DNA of 64,000 bases from Stemphylium vesicarium (taxonomy: Eukaryota; Ascomycota; Dothideomycetes; Pleosporales; Pleosporaceae). Location: assembly GCA_004380135.1 (NCBI GenBank), contig QXCR01000007.1, positions 62,001-126,000 of the forward strand, given 5' to 3'. A program made the position numbers and the translations under genes. The notes under the pieces were generated by a model. It made no database searches. It had not been told where the DNA came from and was given only the letters and a program-made list of their open reading frames with translations. Of the stretch, positions 32,780 through 44,185 are shown one piece after another (the stretch's first letter is position 1; each line of letters starts with the position of its first letter).

Positions 32780-35700
32780 ATGTCTTCGTCAGACGCAGCC
32801 ATGTCCGATGATTTGTCAAATGATAGCTTTTCCGATTCTGAATCCAATGCTTCTTCTGATGAGGAAGGGGGTTCCACACTAAGACCGTTAATCACGGACA
32901 AACTTCTGGAGAGCGTTTTTGTAAAGACTCCCCACAGATTTATTCCGGAAGGCACCACACACGAAATTGTTACCGAAGAGATAGTTAGGGCATCGCTCGA
33001 TATGGAAGGGTCCACCAAAGCTGACGGAATGGTGGGTTTCATCATGAAGCGTGCTAAGAAGGTGTTCTCGATTGTGGTGTACATGAAATTGGACGATATC
33101 CCGGGGGCCATAAAATGGTTAAAAAAGAACGGTGTTGAAGATAAGACACTGCCTGTTAAAGACCCCAAAACTCTGTCAAAGAGAGACTGGGGTTCGGAAT
33201 TTTGTGAAAACCAGTGGAAGTTCCTTGCTCCCACGTTTTCAACAACAGAATACAACCACGATCTGGAGAAGTTACATATTCTACCTTTTGTTTCTGGTGG
33301 TTCCGATTCCGGAAGGGGTTCTTTTGGCGTGGTTTCCCAATACACAATACACCGGAACCATTTGGTACCAGTAAGTGAAATAAGCGCCATGGCCTTAGTT
33401 TAAGGACTGTAATTGATATTTTATAGGCACCATTAACCGATGCGCGCCTAGCAGTCAAAGAGATACAGGCCACAGAAGACGTGCAAGAGGTGGCTGAACA
33501 TTGGGAGCGGGAGGTCAAAGCCCTCCGAACGATGAATGAATTGAACCAAGAGAACATCGTTCGTTTCATCACCGCTTTTCGACGTCGGATAGGGGATGGC
33601 GGACAAGAGCATTACTTGATGTTTGAGTGGGCTGATGGTGGAAATCTCCGCACTCTCTGGAAGAGTATGCCTTCTCCAGATTTGACAGCGCCACTCATCA
33701 AGGACGTCGTCAAGCAGATGCTGGGGCTTGCGAAGGCACTTGAAGCGGCGCATAATCTGAACAAAACTGGTGCTTCGTATCGTCATGGGGATATCAAGCC
33801 TGAGAACATTCTTATCTTTAACAGAGGAGGAATCGTTGGCACCTTCAAGATTGGAGATTGGGGGGAAGCACGAGAACATGGGCAAGCGACAGAGATGCGC
33901 CCTAGCAAGACAGCAGCGAAATACGGTACTCGGCGTTACGAAGCTCCAGAAGTAGAGACAGGAGTTCGAGCCAAATACCTCGGCCAATCCACGAAACGGC
34001 GCTCACGCCTGTACGACATATGGGCCATGGGTTGTATCACACTTGAGCTCATCATTTGGCTTATGTATGGGTGGGAGGGAGTCAGCCAACTACACAACGA
34101 ATTGGGAAACGACAGCTTCTACCAGATTCATGTGGTAAATGGCAAAAAGGTCGCTGCTGTCCATAGCACAGTGATACGCTGGATGGACAACATGGCGGAA
34201 GATCCCAGATGCCAAGTCGGCTCTACAGCCATCGGTGATCTTTTAGAACTTGTGCGCACAGCTCTGCTCGTCGTCAAACTTCCACGTCGACTCGGTACCA
34301 CACTTTCGGACATACCTGAGAGACCACGAAAAGACTCTGCGTTCACGAACGCAGGCACGGAAAGGATTGGCATCGATGCTGATGGGCTGATCGTCGAAGA
34401 AGAGGCTGTAGCCTCTAACGAGAGGCCAGTGGCAGACATACCCACTTTCACCTTCACCCCGGCAGAACCAGAACATCCCAGAATCCCTGTACAACCTGAA
34501 CCCGAGATCAGAGGACCTGCTCGATGTCTCGCAACAGAGTTTCGTCAACGCCTTGAGAATATCAATGGAGAAGACGAAGACGAAAGCTATTGGTATACAC
34601 CTGGGCCACGAAAGCCGATGCCGGAGAGTCCATCTAGATCGCACCCTGCGTCCCCTTCGGTTCCTTCAGATTATGGTACTGTTGAGAGCATCCCGAGCAT
34701 AGAAGCAGAAATGTCTGATCCAATCAATCATGGCCTCGCTGCTCCAGGCCAAAACAGGGCAAGTACAATGAACATTCAGACAATAATCGGTATACACAGC
34801 TAACGTGTTACTATGAAGGTCAATTATGCTTCACCAGAGCTTGACGAAAACGATTGGAAATTCCTATCCGGCAACAAGATCGCACACGAACTCTTTGCAT
34901 CGCTTAGAAAGATGGATCTGTTTGGTGGAACCAATAACGATATTACATCTCGACTCTGCACCAACTGCACGACGTTTCGGGATCAAGTTCTAACCCCCGG
35001 ATTTTCGTTGTCTTACGACACTCATGTACTAGGGGCAAACGCACTTACCAAAGTATGCGATTTGTGTATCCTACTATGGAAGACCGTCATTAGAAGCGGA
35101 GGCGCGCCATCTCCTACTATCAAGTTCGACCGAAATGGGCCGTTCTTGAGGCTCGGAAGCAGCGGCTTTCCCGTTCTCTCTGTTGTTCGCGACCCTAGAG
35201 ACGAATCACCACCAAGTACTGACCTTCAAGTGGGGTTCGTCAATCTTCCAGACGCTGGCAGCATTGTTCACCAGGAGGTTGTCAAACACTGGCTCACCGA
35301 CTGCGATCAGAATCACAAGTGCGCGCCTCCTCCTCATACAAGCAACGGTGCGAAAGTACGATTACCAACAAGATTGCTCGACGTAGGTTTAGATGGCGAC
35401 GAGACGATTCGCCTTTGGGCGACTGCACCTAAAGATAGTGGAGAATGGGTCGCTTTATCGCACAAGTGGGGGTTCAAGCATCTCTCAACCACACCGGAAA
35501 CACTCCAAGCCCATCTCAACGGTATCGGCTTCGACACACTTCCAGCCACGTTCAGAGACGCGGTGACAGTCACCCGTGCACTAGGGCGACGGTACCTCTG
35601 GATTGACTCTTTATGTGTCATACAAGGCCCAGATGGCGACTTTGCGACAGAAGCAAAACGTATGGAGGAGGTTTACAGCGGTGCTTACTGCGTGATTGCA

Positions 35701-36793
35701 GCAAGCTGCGCCGCTGATCATTTTGCTGGGTTCTTAGGGCCACGCAACCAAAGGGATCATGTCAGCTTATGCCGCCAGGGCGAAAGCCAAACACCCTTTC
35801 ATATCTGCCAGACCATCGACAATTTCAAGGATCACGTCTTAGGTGGCGAGCTGCACGGTCGTGGATGGGTGCTACAAGAACATGCTCTTGCTCGCAGGAC
35901 ACTCTTCTTTACAGAACACCAGACGTATTTCGAATGCAGCGAGGGTGTCCGCTGCGAAAGTTCAACAATGTTGAGCAAGTGAGTTTTACCCGCATCGTCC
36001 AAGGATTCTTTGGCTGACCTCTAATCGCAGCAAACTGGCAGCCTTCCTGGGTGATCCAAACTTCCCGCAAATTCTCTCCAACGCAAGCCAGGGCGAAAGG
36101 ATCTTGCGGTATCAGGAGCTCTACCGGAAATACTCACGCCTCGGTCTTTCCAAGTCGTACGATAGACCAACGGCTATAGACGGCCTACAGCAGCGTCTCC
36201 TCCGTACTATGCATGTCAAAGGCGGATTCGGAATCTTTGACGAAGGGGTGACACGGGGTCTACTACGCCGAAGCCTCCTCTGGCATCGTGGCTATGACAC
36301 TGAGAGTCTCACTAGGATCCAATTTTCTACTGGAAGCGTTGTATCGACCGTACCGTCGTGGTCATGGATGGCCTATACCGGAGGAATAGACTACATACAA
36401 CCCGAGTTCGGAAACTTCGAATGGGAGGATTTGAAATCTCCATGGTCGACGAAGACGCCGGAAAACGTATCGCATACCGACTTTCACACGGCAAACATAG
36501 CATTGGTTGCTACAGCCAGAGAGTACGACCTCGGTGCTGCTGTGCAAGGCGAGGGCCATTTGATCTTTGATACGCCGAATGGATCTTCGATGGCGAAAAC
36601 GTTTTGCGTGGTGCTAGGTAAGGCCAAAGGCAGTGCCTCGTCAGAGACAAGAAAGCACTTCATGTTGATCATTGCTGCGGCAGGATTGGGGCACGGGGGC
36701 TCTGCTAGCGAAAGAGTGTACGAACGTGTGGGCATGGGGTATCTTCCAGGGAAGTGTATCTCACCCAGCGGGTTTTCAGTCAGGATTCATTAG
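32780..36793 (+). CDS. Protein kinase-HET domain fusion protein (or two abutting genes)
   Basis: Preferred model: exons 32780..33370, 33427..34789, 34838..35978, 36031..36793, giving 1285 aa. The acidic Ser-rich start is followed by the same N-terminal module as the divergent kinase (FCENQWKFLAP, HILPFVS). The kinase domain has GRGSFGVV, Lys208, HGDIKPEN (about 317-324), DWG in place of DFG, EAPE and DIWAMGC. A Pro/Glu-rich linker leads to LCTNCTTF and a HET domain from about 855 (WVALSHKWG, LPATFRDAV, RRYLWIDSLCVIQ, MEEVYSGAYCVIAAS) with its usual C-terminal region (RGWVLQEHALARRTLFF, VPSWSWMAYTGG). The kinase frame meets TAA at 34801-34803, but a 48-nt GT-AG intron (34790-34837, CTAAC inside) removes it in frame. 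HET domains trigger incompatibility cell death in fungi; a kinase sensor/effector arrangement is inference. Confidence 0.8.
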
Positions 36794-37152
36794 GGAAATT
36801 GCCATTAGTGTGATGTACTATAGCTTCTTGCGGGAATGTAGGAAACATTTATAATCATACCAGTACGTGTAGCAGCCTTCACCACATTCAGTGTTCAGCC
36901 TAGAATCGCAAGTGAAAGGAAGATCGTACACATATGGTCGATTGCATAGTCGCGATACATGTACGCGTTATCTTTCTAGCCAATGGTGCTATCGAGATGG
37001 CGACTCGCGGCCATTATGCAACGTTTCCCGATACAGGCTAGCGTCTTCGCGTTCCGCGTCACCGCTGTGAAACTCAACATTCAGAGTCCCGGTGACTTTT
37101 CGAGGCGGGACTCTTGTCCCAACCGCACAGCCACCCGCAATAGCACCTCAAG
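36794..37152. other. Intergenic spacer, no gene seen
   Basis: 359 bp between tandem genes; presumed 3' UTR of the HET gene and promoter of the mannosyltransferase. Confidence 0.45.
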
Positions 37153-38416
37153 ATGGCGCTTCCCAAGGGCATGCGCTACTTGGCAGGCGCCACAGTCTGC
37201 GTCTTTTTGTATCTGTTTGTGCAGATCCTCAAGACGCCCAGTTCCGAGACGCCAATCGAGATTCCGAGCAAGCTTCCGACCAACAAACTCGGCGATTGGG
37301 ACCACGACCCTCAACTGGATCGTAAGTTACTATAGCGCCTTGTATTCCGATTTTAATGCCTAATCGATATGTGTAGCCTCCGGTGAACCCCCCGAGCCGC
37401 TGCGACGAGTCGACGGCAACAACTACGAGCCAAACAATCCCGAAAGCGCACGCATCAATGCCACGATTCTCAGTCTGGTACGCAATGAGGAACTTCAGGA
37501 TATGCTGCAGAGTATGCGCGATCTAGAGCGCACGTGGAACCACAAGTTCAACTATCCGTGGACCTTCTTCAACGATGTGCCCTTCACCGAGGAGTTCAAA
37601 AAGGCCACGCGCGCCGCCACCAACGCCGAAGTACGATACGAGCTCGTGCCCGCCGAACACTGGGACATACCGTCATGGATAAACATGGATCTCTACCAAG
37701 AATCCGTGTCACTACTGGAGGCGCTGGACGTGCAATACATGGGCAAGAAGTCGTACCACCAGATGTGTCGATGGAACAGCGGCATGTTCAGCCAGCACCC
37801 CGCCCTGAAAGACGTGCAATACTACTGGCGAGTCGAGCCCAACGTCCACTTCTTCTGCGATATAGACTACGACGTCTTCGCATGGATGCAAGATCACAAC
37901 AAAACCTACGGCTTCAACATCAACATCTACGACAGCCCTGACAGCGTCGCGACCCTTTGGCCCGAAACGAAGAAATTCATTGAAGACAACCCCGAATACG
38001 TCCATCCGAACAATGCGCGAGAGTGGCTGGAAGACGATCAGCGCCGACCCGACATCAACAAAAAGGCCCACGGCTACTCGACCTGCCACTTCTGGTCGAA
38101 CTTCGAGATCGGCGACCTCAGCTTCTGGCGCAGCAAGAAGTATCGCGATTACTTTGACCACCTCGATCGCGCCGGAGGCTTCTTTTACGAGCGATGGGGC
38201 GATGCTCCCGTGCACAGTGTGGCTCTCGGACTCTTCGAGGACAAGAACAAGATCCATTGGTTCCGCGATATCGGATACCAGCACATACCCTTCTTCAACT
38301 GCCCTAATAGTCCAAAGTGCTCGGGCTGCGTCAAGGGTCGCTTCACAGATGGTGAGAAGTGGCTTAATCGCGAAGATTGCCGGCCGCTGTGGTTCAAGTA
38401 TGTTGGCATGGATTGA
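37153..38416 (+). CDS. Alpha-1,2-mannosyltransferase, KRE2/MNT1 family (GT15)
   Basis: Two exons are inferred (37153..37321, 37377..38416), giving 402 aa. A type II membrane topology is clear: short cytoplasmic head, one signal-anchor helix (about residues 8-24, YLAGATVCVFLYLFVQIL), then a lumenal catalytic domain. GT15 landmarks are ATILSLVRNEEL, ERTWNHKFNYPWTF, GKKSYHQMCRWNSG, YYWRVEPNVHFFCDIDYD, and STCHFWSNFEIG containing the conserved glutamate. HLDRAGGFFYERWGDAPVHS and the final IPFFNCPNS follow. The enzyme transfers mannose from GDP-mannose in O- and N-glycan elongation in the Golgi. Which of the several paralogues (KRE2, KTR) it matches cannot be fixed here. Confidence 0.96.
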
Positions 38417-38727
38417 GCAGTTACGCCAACACCATCTGCTGCTCTCCGCGCGCAGATACAGTAGTATTCCCCCATGGTGAGGTGTACAGTACGAGGCTAT
38501 TTACTACGGCATGTACACGCGTTATGACGAATGTCAGTCATGTTTCGAAGGAGTTCGGTGGCGCTTCAGATTCAATGGCTTGTTTGCCGTTTTGGCTCAT
38601 TCACTTGATAGCGTATATACCATTAGAGACAACATAACAAATGCAAAAGCTTTCAAACTACATTTCCGGAAGAATGACGTTGTGCTGTTCTAATACATGT
38701 CTTGACATAACCCTTTGAATCAACATA
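38417..38727. other. Convergent 3' intergenic region
   Basis: 311 bp between converging genes; nothing else seen. Confidence 0.4.
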
Positions 38728-41273
38728 TCACCTCATGCGATCCTTCTTCCCATCCCAATCCAGTCGATCCGCCAACTGCTCCCACATAGGTTCCGCCCCA
38801 GCTCTCCCCACACTCTTCAATCCCGCCGTGATAAACGGAAGAAGCCTTTTGAACTCGGTATCAATATCACCATGCACAGCCTCCGCATCCTCCTTATGCG
38901 CAAGTATGACGCCCGCGTCCAGCATCTGGATTATCGAGCTGTGAATCGGCCTCACGTCCTTGGACAACAAGGCCCTGTGCCTTAACCTGGCCATGTACTT
39001 GACGTGTATCTGCGCCATCTCGTCGATATCGTCTGCTTTTTGCATAGACGCTATCATGGTACGCGTCGTGAGGTGGATGACGGTTTCGGTAATGTAGGAG
39101 CGCAGGGTATCGGCGAACCAGTTCATGTTGTGGAGTAGTCTGTAGAAGCTGGGTGGGATCTTGCGCTTTCTTGATGCGCGGAGGCGGGTGCGCTGAAGTA
39201 GGTATTTTACGCGGTAGATTTGCATGAGGAATGTGGAGAGCTCTTGGTAGATGGGTATGGAGGTGCGCTGGATGATGTTTTGGAGGGACCAGGGAACCTG
39301 AAAGGATCGTTAGAAAGACTTGGGTCTGAGGTGAGGGCGAAGGAGGCACTTACCGCGTAATCCAAGGAGATGACGGCTAGGCCTCTGACGGATCCGCTTT
39401 GAGCTTTGGCTTTCGTAGAGCGGACGACGACTTTCTCTACATCTGAAGCTGGCAGAGCCGCGCTGAAGATGCCTCGCGTGAGCTCTGTGAGCACGTAACG
39501 ATCATTCCATCCTCGTCTGCCGGCATCCATACGTTCGAATATCGTCGTCGCAAAGTCTTCCGAGATGGCTCCGTTTCGGCCCAAGTACAGAGTTTCGAAC
39601 ACACCGAGAACATGAATAAGACCGTCGGTTTCGAAGATATGCTGACGGAGTACAGTCGATGCGATGGAATACTTGCTACGAATCCAAGTATCGAAGGCCA
39701 TGCGGAAAAGCTCAGGGAACGGCGATAGTGGCACTTCGTTTGATGCACCGCATACTGTCTCATGGTCTAGACGTGGCTCGCGAACTAAGGAGTGTAGGTC
39801 TGTGTCGTAGATGCCCAGCTCCTTTAGGAATACCACGCTCTTGCCTGTGTTGAAGATTTTCTTTACCGCCGGTTGCAGAAACGATGGGAACTGTAATCTG
39901 TTTTGGGTGTCTCGACGTAGCTCGTAACGGTCGTGCCATAGGGAGGCAGCGTCGCTCTTTGCGTCGTTTGCGATGACAAAGAATGCCTCCTCGTCGGCCC
40001 CAAGCTCACCCGTCTCCATCCATCGCCGTATCGGTTTCAGATATGTCTGGAGACACTCAAAAAAGGTGTCCGACACGTATTTGAAGATGTCGTCTTCCAG
40101 CGCCATCTGTGCCACAAAGCTCCTCTCGAATAAAGCCTCAAGGTGACGGAAAGGATTGATCTGCGCCAAAGGCTTCTGCTCCTGGGTCGATTGATCTAGA
40201 CCGATTTGCTTTACGATAGATGCTAAGCGGAGAATGGGTGTAGATAGGGACCGAATGTCGCTGTGTAACGAGAGCAAACTAACGGGAATGGGCTTTTCGG
40301 GTAGCAAGTATTGCTGCTGCATCTCCGATAAACAACGGTCGAGCTGCAGTAGTCGTTTCCGTAAGGCGGCCTCGAAGGTCTGAATAAGAGGCGATGATGC
40401 GGCCTTCCTCGTTGTTTGTTGCGATGCCCACCGTCGCATCTCGTCTAGTCTTGAGCCAATGCCCGCAAACTCGGACAGGAGATGCTCCACAGCGGCTGAT
40501 CGAGTCTGATCTAAGATATAGCTCTGATTGTAGCGTATGCAGCGCTTTTGATTGTCGGGCTGGTACAGACTTGTCTTCAGTCCGCTCAGCATGAACAGCG
40601 TCTCTTTTACTGCCTGCAACTCTGTCATACTCACATCAGTGTCGCTTTTGCTCGCGGAGCTTTTCCAAAATTGGAAACTCTCAAGCTCTGCCGCAAGCTC
40701 CTTCTCTGTCGGTGCAACACAAGACTCCGGATCATACGTGTCGTCTTCATCGAAACTAGTCGGTGGTGAGCTGGGAGGCTTGCGGCGCTTCTTAGGCGCC
40801 TTTTCATCTCCCGAAGAGTCACCACCATATTCAATATCTTTCCAGATCTCCTCGTCGCTGTATGGGTCGTCTTGCAATATCTCGGCCCAGGTTAGCGGTG
40901 GGGGAGGGCTTGGTGGTCTGAGCAGCTCGAGTGCTTCAATCTGGGTGTTCTCAAGAGGACGATCGGCTAGTTGGAGCAGTAAGAATAACAGCTCGGGCTT
41001 GTACTTGTTCGTATAACCTTCGAGCTTTTGTAGTCGCACTTGCAGTGCATCGGCAAGATCGTCGCGATTCTTGATTCGGAACTTCTCGTCAAGCCCTGCA
41101 AAGCTCGCTGTGACGTCGAACTGATTTGTGCGTGCATATTGATGGCCTCGAAGATTACGTGAGGCAATCTCTCTGGCGTGTTTGTAGGCTTGTTTGTTTT
41201 GGGCCGGATCAGCTATCAGAATAGATCTGATCAGCTCGTCTGTGAGACTAGAGATCCTCGCGTTTTGCGCCAT
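38728..41273 (-). CDS. Gamma-tubulin complex component GCP5-like (Spc97/Spc98 family)
   Basis: Two exons are inferred (41273..39354, 39297..38728), giving 829 aa. The N-terminus (NRDDLADALQVRLQKL, LLLQLADRP, PLTWAEILQDDP) matches the GCP5/Mod21 N-terminal region. An acidic, low-complexity linker with a basic KKRRK patch follows at about 150-190. The GRIP cores come next: an LRHLEALFERSF-like segment, FLKELGIYDTD just before the middle, and VPWSLQNIIQ exactly at the splice join. The C-terminal helices include YRVKYLLQRTR and MNWFADTLRSYI. GCP5 sits in the side wall of gamma-tubulin ring complexes that nucleate microtubules at spindle pole bodies. Assignment to GCP5 rather than GCP4/6 rests on the N-terminus. 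Confidence 0.88.
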
Positions 41274-41796
41274 GATCTCGCGTCGCCCATCTCAATCGAT
41301 CGTGTGTTGGAACCAGGTCCAGCAACGAGGGCTGGTGGAGATGATACGCGTTCGGGTAACTGGCAGCTGGGCGGCCTTTCCAGCCCCACTTGAGCAAAAA
41401 CACCACGCCCGACACAGGCTAGCGTCTTATGTAAGCAAAGCTATGCGTGGCGGGCGCGACTCCTGAAGCGCGACATTGCACAGGCAACGCGACACCATTG
41501 CTCACCAAAGTGTAGGCATCACCACAGAACCTTTTTACTGGGACCAATCGAGGAAGTCTTGGGGCTGATTACGGTTTTTCACATAGTGCAACATGCTTGC
41601 GATCGAATATTAACGGCGAATTTTGGAGTTTCTCGTATACAAACAGCCTATATTCCCTCGCCTGCACGCTCGTAAAGTACCTAAGAGACTCAAACGAAAA
41701 TCTTTGGCAAGACACCGAAACCCAACGATTCGCCCGCAAACCGGTTCTACAACACTGCATCCCAAACATTAAACGCCGAACAAAACAAAAGGCAAA
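41274..41796. other. Divergent spacer upstream of the GCP5-like gene
   Basis: 523 bp; GC-rich near 41281-41450, AT-richer after. A minus-strand frame at 41569-41982 is a shadow of the small ORF. No other gene. Confidence 0.4.
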
Positions 41797-41997
41797 ATGC
41801 GTCACCCCGCGGCACCAACAATAATCGCTGTACTTCTCGGGTTCCTTCTCTTCATGGTACTTTGGAGTCGAGCACGCGGCGATGGTCACCACGAGGGAAA
41901 CCCTCACCCCGACGATGTACCCCGCAAGAACGAAAAAAATGACACTATCGCTGTCGATGATGAAGACAACGCAGCAGAACACGACCAGGGGTTCTGA
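41797..41997 (+). CDS. Small single-span membrane or secreted protein
   Basis: An ATG frame of 66 codons. Residues 7-23 (APTIIAVLLGFLLFMVL) form one hydrophobic helix, followed by SRARG and a hydrophilic acidic tail rich in Asp, Glu, His and Asn (DDVPRKNEKND, DDEDNAAEH). No family recognised. The ATG context (GGCAAAATGCG) is acceptable. The stop lies two bases from the stop of the convergent AT-hook gene. Confidence 0.45.
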   Translation: MRHPAAPTIIAVLLGFLLFMVLWSRARGDGHHEGNPHPDDVPRKNEKNDTIAVDDEDNAAEHDQGF

Positions 41998-41999
41998 GT

Positions 42000-42693
42000 C
42001 TAATGCCGCGCCTTCCTTGCCGTCTTGCGATTTTTCACTTCCTCTTCGTACGCGCCGTTGGCCTTCATCTGTGTTTTCTCGCCTTTACCGAGGCGCTTGT
42101 AGCTATCTCTTGACCCCTTGGGCCTACCACGACTCCTTTTTGGTGCGAAAGGGTCTGGCAGCGGGTGTTTGCAAGGACGGCCTGTGCCCTTATGTTTCTC
42201 CACCTCGTTTGGTACAAGAAGATTTGGAGGGGTATTGAAAAGAGCGGGAAAAGTGAGTGCCTGGACAGGTGGTGAAGGAAATTCAAAAGGCGGCGGTATG
42301 TATGATGCCATGTTCTCCTGATGGTAACACTGTTCTCGCCATGGCCAGCCAGAAGAAGTGTAAGGTGACGGCTGCCACGCCGTGGAAGGATTGGAGTACT
42401 CGGACTGCGAGTACGGGTAATTGGCCAGCTAGATGGCCTTACGAGCGACGAAATATCGCCCTCATTTGGTGTGGCGGGCGCGGATGTCTGCTGGCATTTA
42501 TTAGCGTCATATTACAAGAAGAAGTGGGAGAGCGACTCACATCGATAACTTGTTCCTCTGGAGAAAGCAGAGCGTGATCTATCGCACACTGTACGTTTTG
42601 CTGTGGTGCCTGTTCCGGCAGCGCCCAGACTTGCTGTGGATCGACGTGGAAATCTTCTTCGACAACGGAATCACCCATCCTGAGGTAGTTCAT
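42000..42693 (-). CDS. AT-hook protein
   Basis: The start at 42693 (MNYLRMGDSVVEEDF) begins an acidic first exon ending at 42541. The last exon runs 42404..42000 and is in frame from TCC GAG (SEYSNPSTAWQ). It contains a Pro-rich stretch and an AT-hook-like core (KRSRGRPKGSRDSYKR), followed by a basic Lys/Arg tail. Splicing between them is either one 136-nt intron (185 aa), or a 50-nt intron, a 16-codon exon (42490..42443) and a 38-nt intron (201 aa); both keep the frame. AT-hooks bind the minor groove of AT-rich DNA, so a nuclear chromatin or regulatory role is likely. The partner second motif GRPCKHPLPDPF is a weaker hook. No other domain is seen. Confidence 0.7.
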
Positions 42694-43840
42694 GGTGGAT
42701 AATGAGAGGAAAGAAGGTCGATGCACTGATAGGCTTGGTGATATGAGCGAGGGCTGAGGAAGAATGCTTGATGGAGGATCGGACAAGCAAGTCAAAAAGT
42801 ACAAAGACTTTCGAAAGGGTGGTGTTGTCAGAGATTTGGTGTGATGATGTTTATGGTTTTGAGTTGGAGAATGAAAGAGACGGGACGCTGATGCTCAGCA
42901 TTTAAAGCACTCACCAAGTGCGGACACCTCTACCAATGGTTACGGATTTTCAACACTACCCGCTATTCTATCACGGCGGCCTGAAGATGAACCATAACGG
43001 ACGCGCTCTATAGGCCGACGAGATGAAATGTGAACTGGTACCCACATGTTCTCGCGGTGCAGTATTCCGAAGAGCAAGCCACACGTCCGGTTCAATAAGT
43101 CTCCCCAGTCAGGCTTTGGGACGAAGAGAGCCATAATATGGCTGAAAACCGCAGCATGCTCCGCTACCCTCTCCCCGTGATGATATCTGCGCTAGATCTA
43201 CACATCGTGGAGTCGAATAAAAACGCGGTAGTCGTACACGCGTACCAGATTGTCAAGATGATCGCCCTTGACAGGCTCACAAATATGTTCTCGACATCCT
43301 GGCGCTCAAGGGTGTCCTGGCTTGTCTCAACCATAGTTGGGGGGATACGAGGTTGGTCTGAACGACCCAATAGCAAGCAAGCAATTGCATTAACGACATC
43401 GTTGGTAACAGCCCGGAAAGCGTGGTAACGTCAAGGCTAGGGTATTGGGAAGAGTCATCGCGACCCACGTGGAGCGGATCGGACCGCATTAACGCAATCA
43501 CAAAGGGAAATTGATTGATAAGCATTGAAGACTGCCACGTGCAGTCTTGAGGCAGATGATCACGTGGCTGCTGGTCGTTTGCGCAACAAGCAGCTGTATT
43601 CCGCGAGGTATTCTATTGGTTGGGGGGAAAGGGAACGGGAGCAGTCTCAGAAAGCTCAGCAAAATACGAGTGATACAGCATCTTCATTGTCATCTAGAGT
43701 AGCCTCTACTATGATCTAGACTTGGTATACCACAGCTCCTCCTCCAACCCCCACTTTTCCTTTCTCAATTCTGACTGATCTTGTAGTATAAACATATGTG
43801 CTTTCCCTTCATTCCATTCACAACATGTGATCAATGTCAT
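42694..43840. other. Intergenic region, no supported gene
   Basis: About 1.15 kb upstream of the AT-hook gene and downstream of the Cys-rich gene. A 96-codon ATG frame at 43138-43428 has no recognisable content and is not called. Confidence 0.4.
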
Positions 43841-44185
43841 TTATGCGCCCTGGATGCGACGGCAAAGAGGTCGACCCCTCTCGAGAGTGTTGGGGTCGCA
43901 GTTCAGTCGGTTGTCCTCGATGCAGGTCAATTGGTCGCCGCCTGTGCTGAGATTAGTGCATGTTATATGCTAGTGAAGGCCTCGGCTTCTCGACTTACAG
44001 TTGTTGATATCGTCAGGAACGCATCGACCGCTCACACCATTGACGGTGCACACATCCTGCTTCAAGCTTGTGTTCGCAACACAACAAGTACCCTCGGGAA
44101 CAGGACGGTTGTCGTTGGCGCCCTGAGGTCTGGCAGCCGCAAGAGCGGAGATGGCAAGAATGATGGCGGTGGTGGTGAACTTCAT
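43841..44185 (-). CDS. Small cysteine-rich secreted protein (effector-like)
   Basis: Two exons are inferred (44185..43999, 43941..43841), giving 95 aa. Residues 1-18 are a signal peptide (MKFTTTAIILAISALAAA). The mature part carries eight cysteines at 34, 35, 46, 55, 63, 69, 77 and 89, an even number with an adjacent CC pair. The splice join falls inside Cys63. Acceptor choice matters: the first CAG would give an early stop, while the next one five bases on yields the full Cys pattern. Such proteins are typical secreted effectors or apoplastic/antimicrobial proteins of plant-associated fungi; I do not recognise a named family. It probably folds through four disulphides (inference). Confidence 0.8.
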
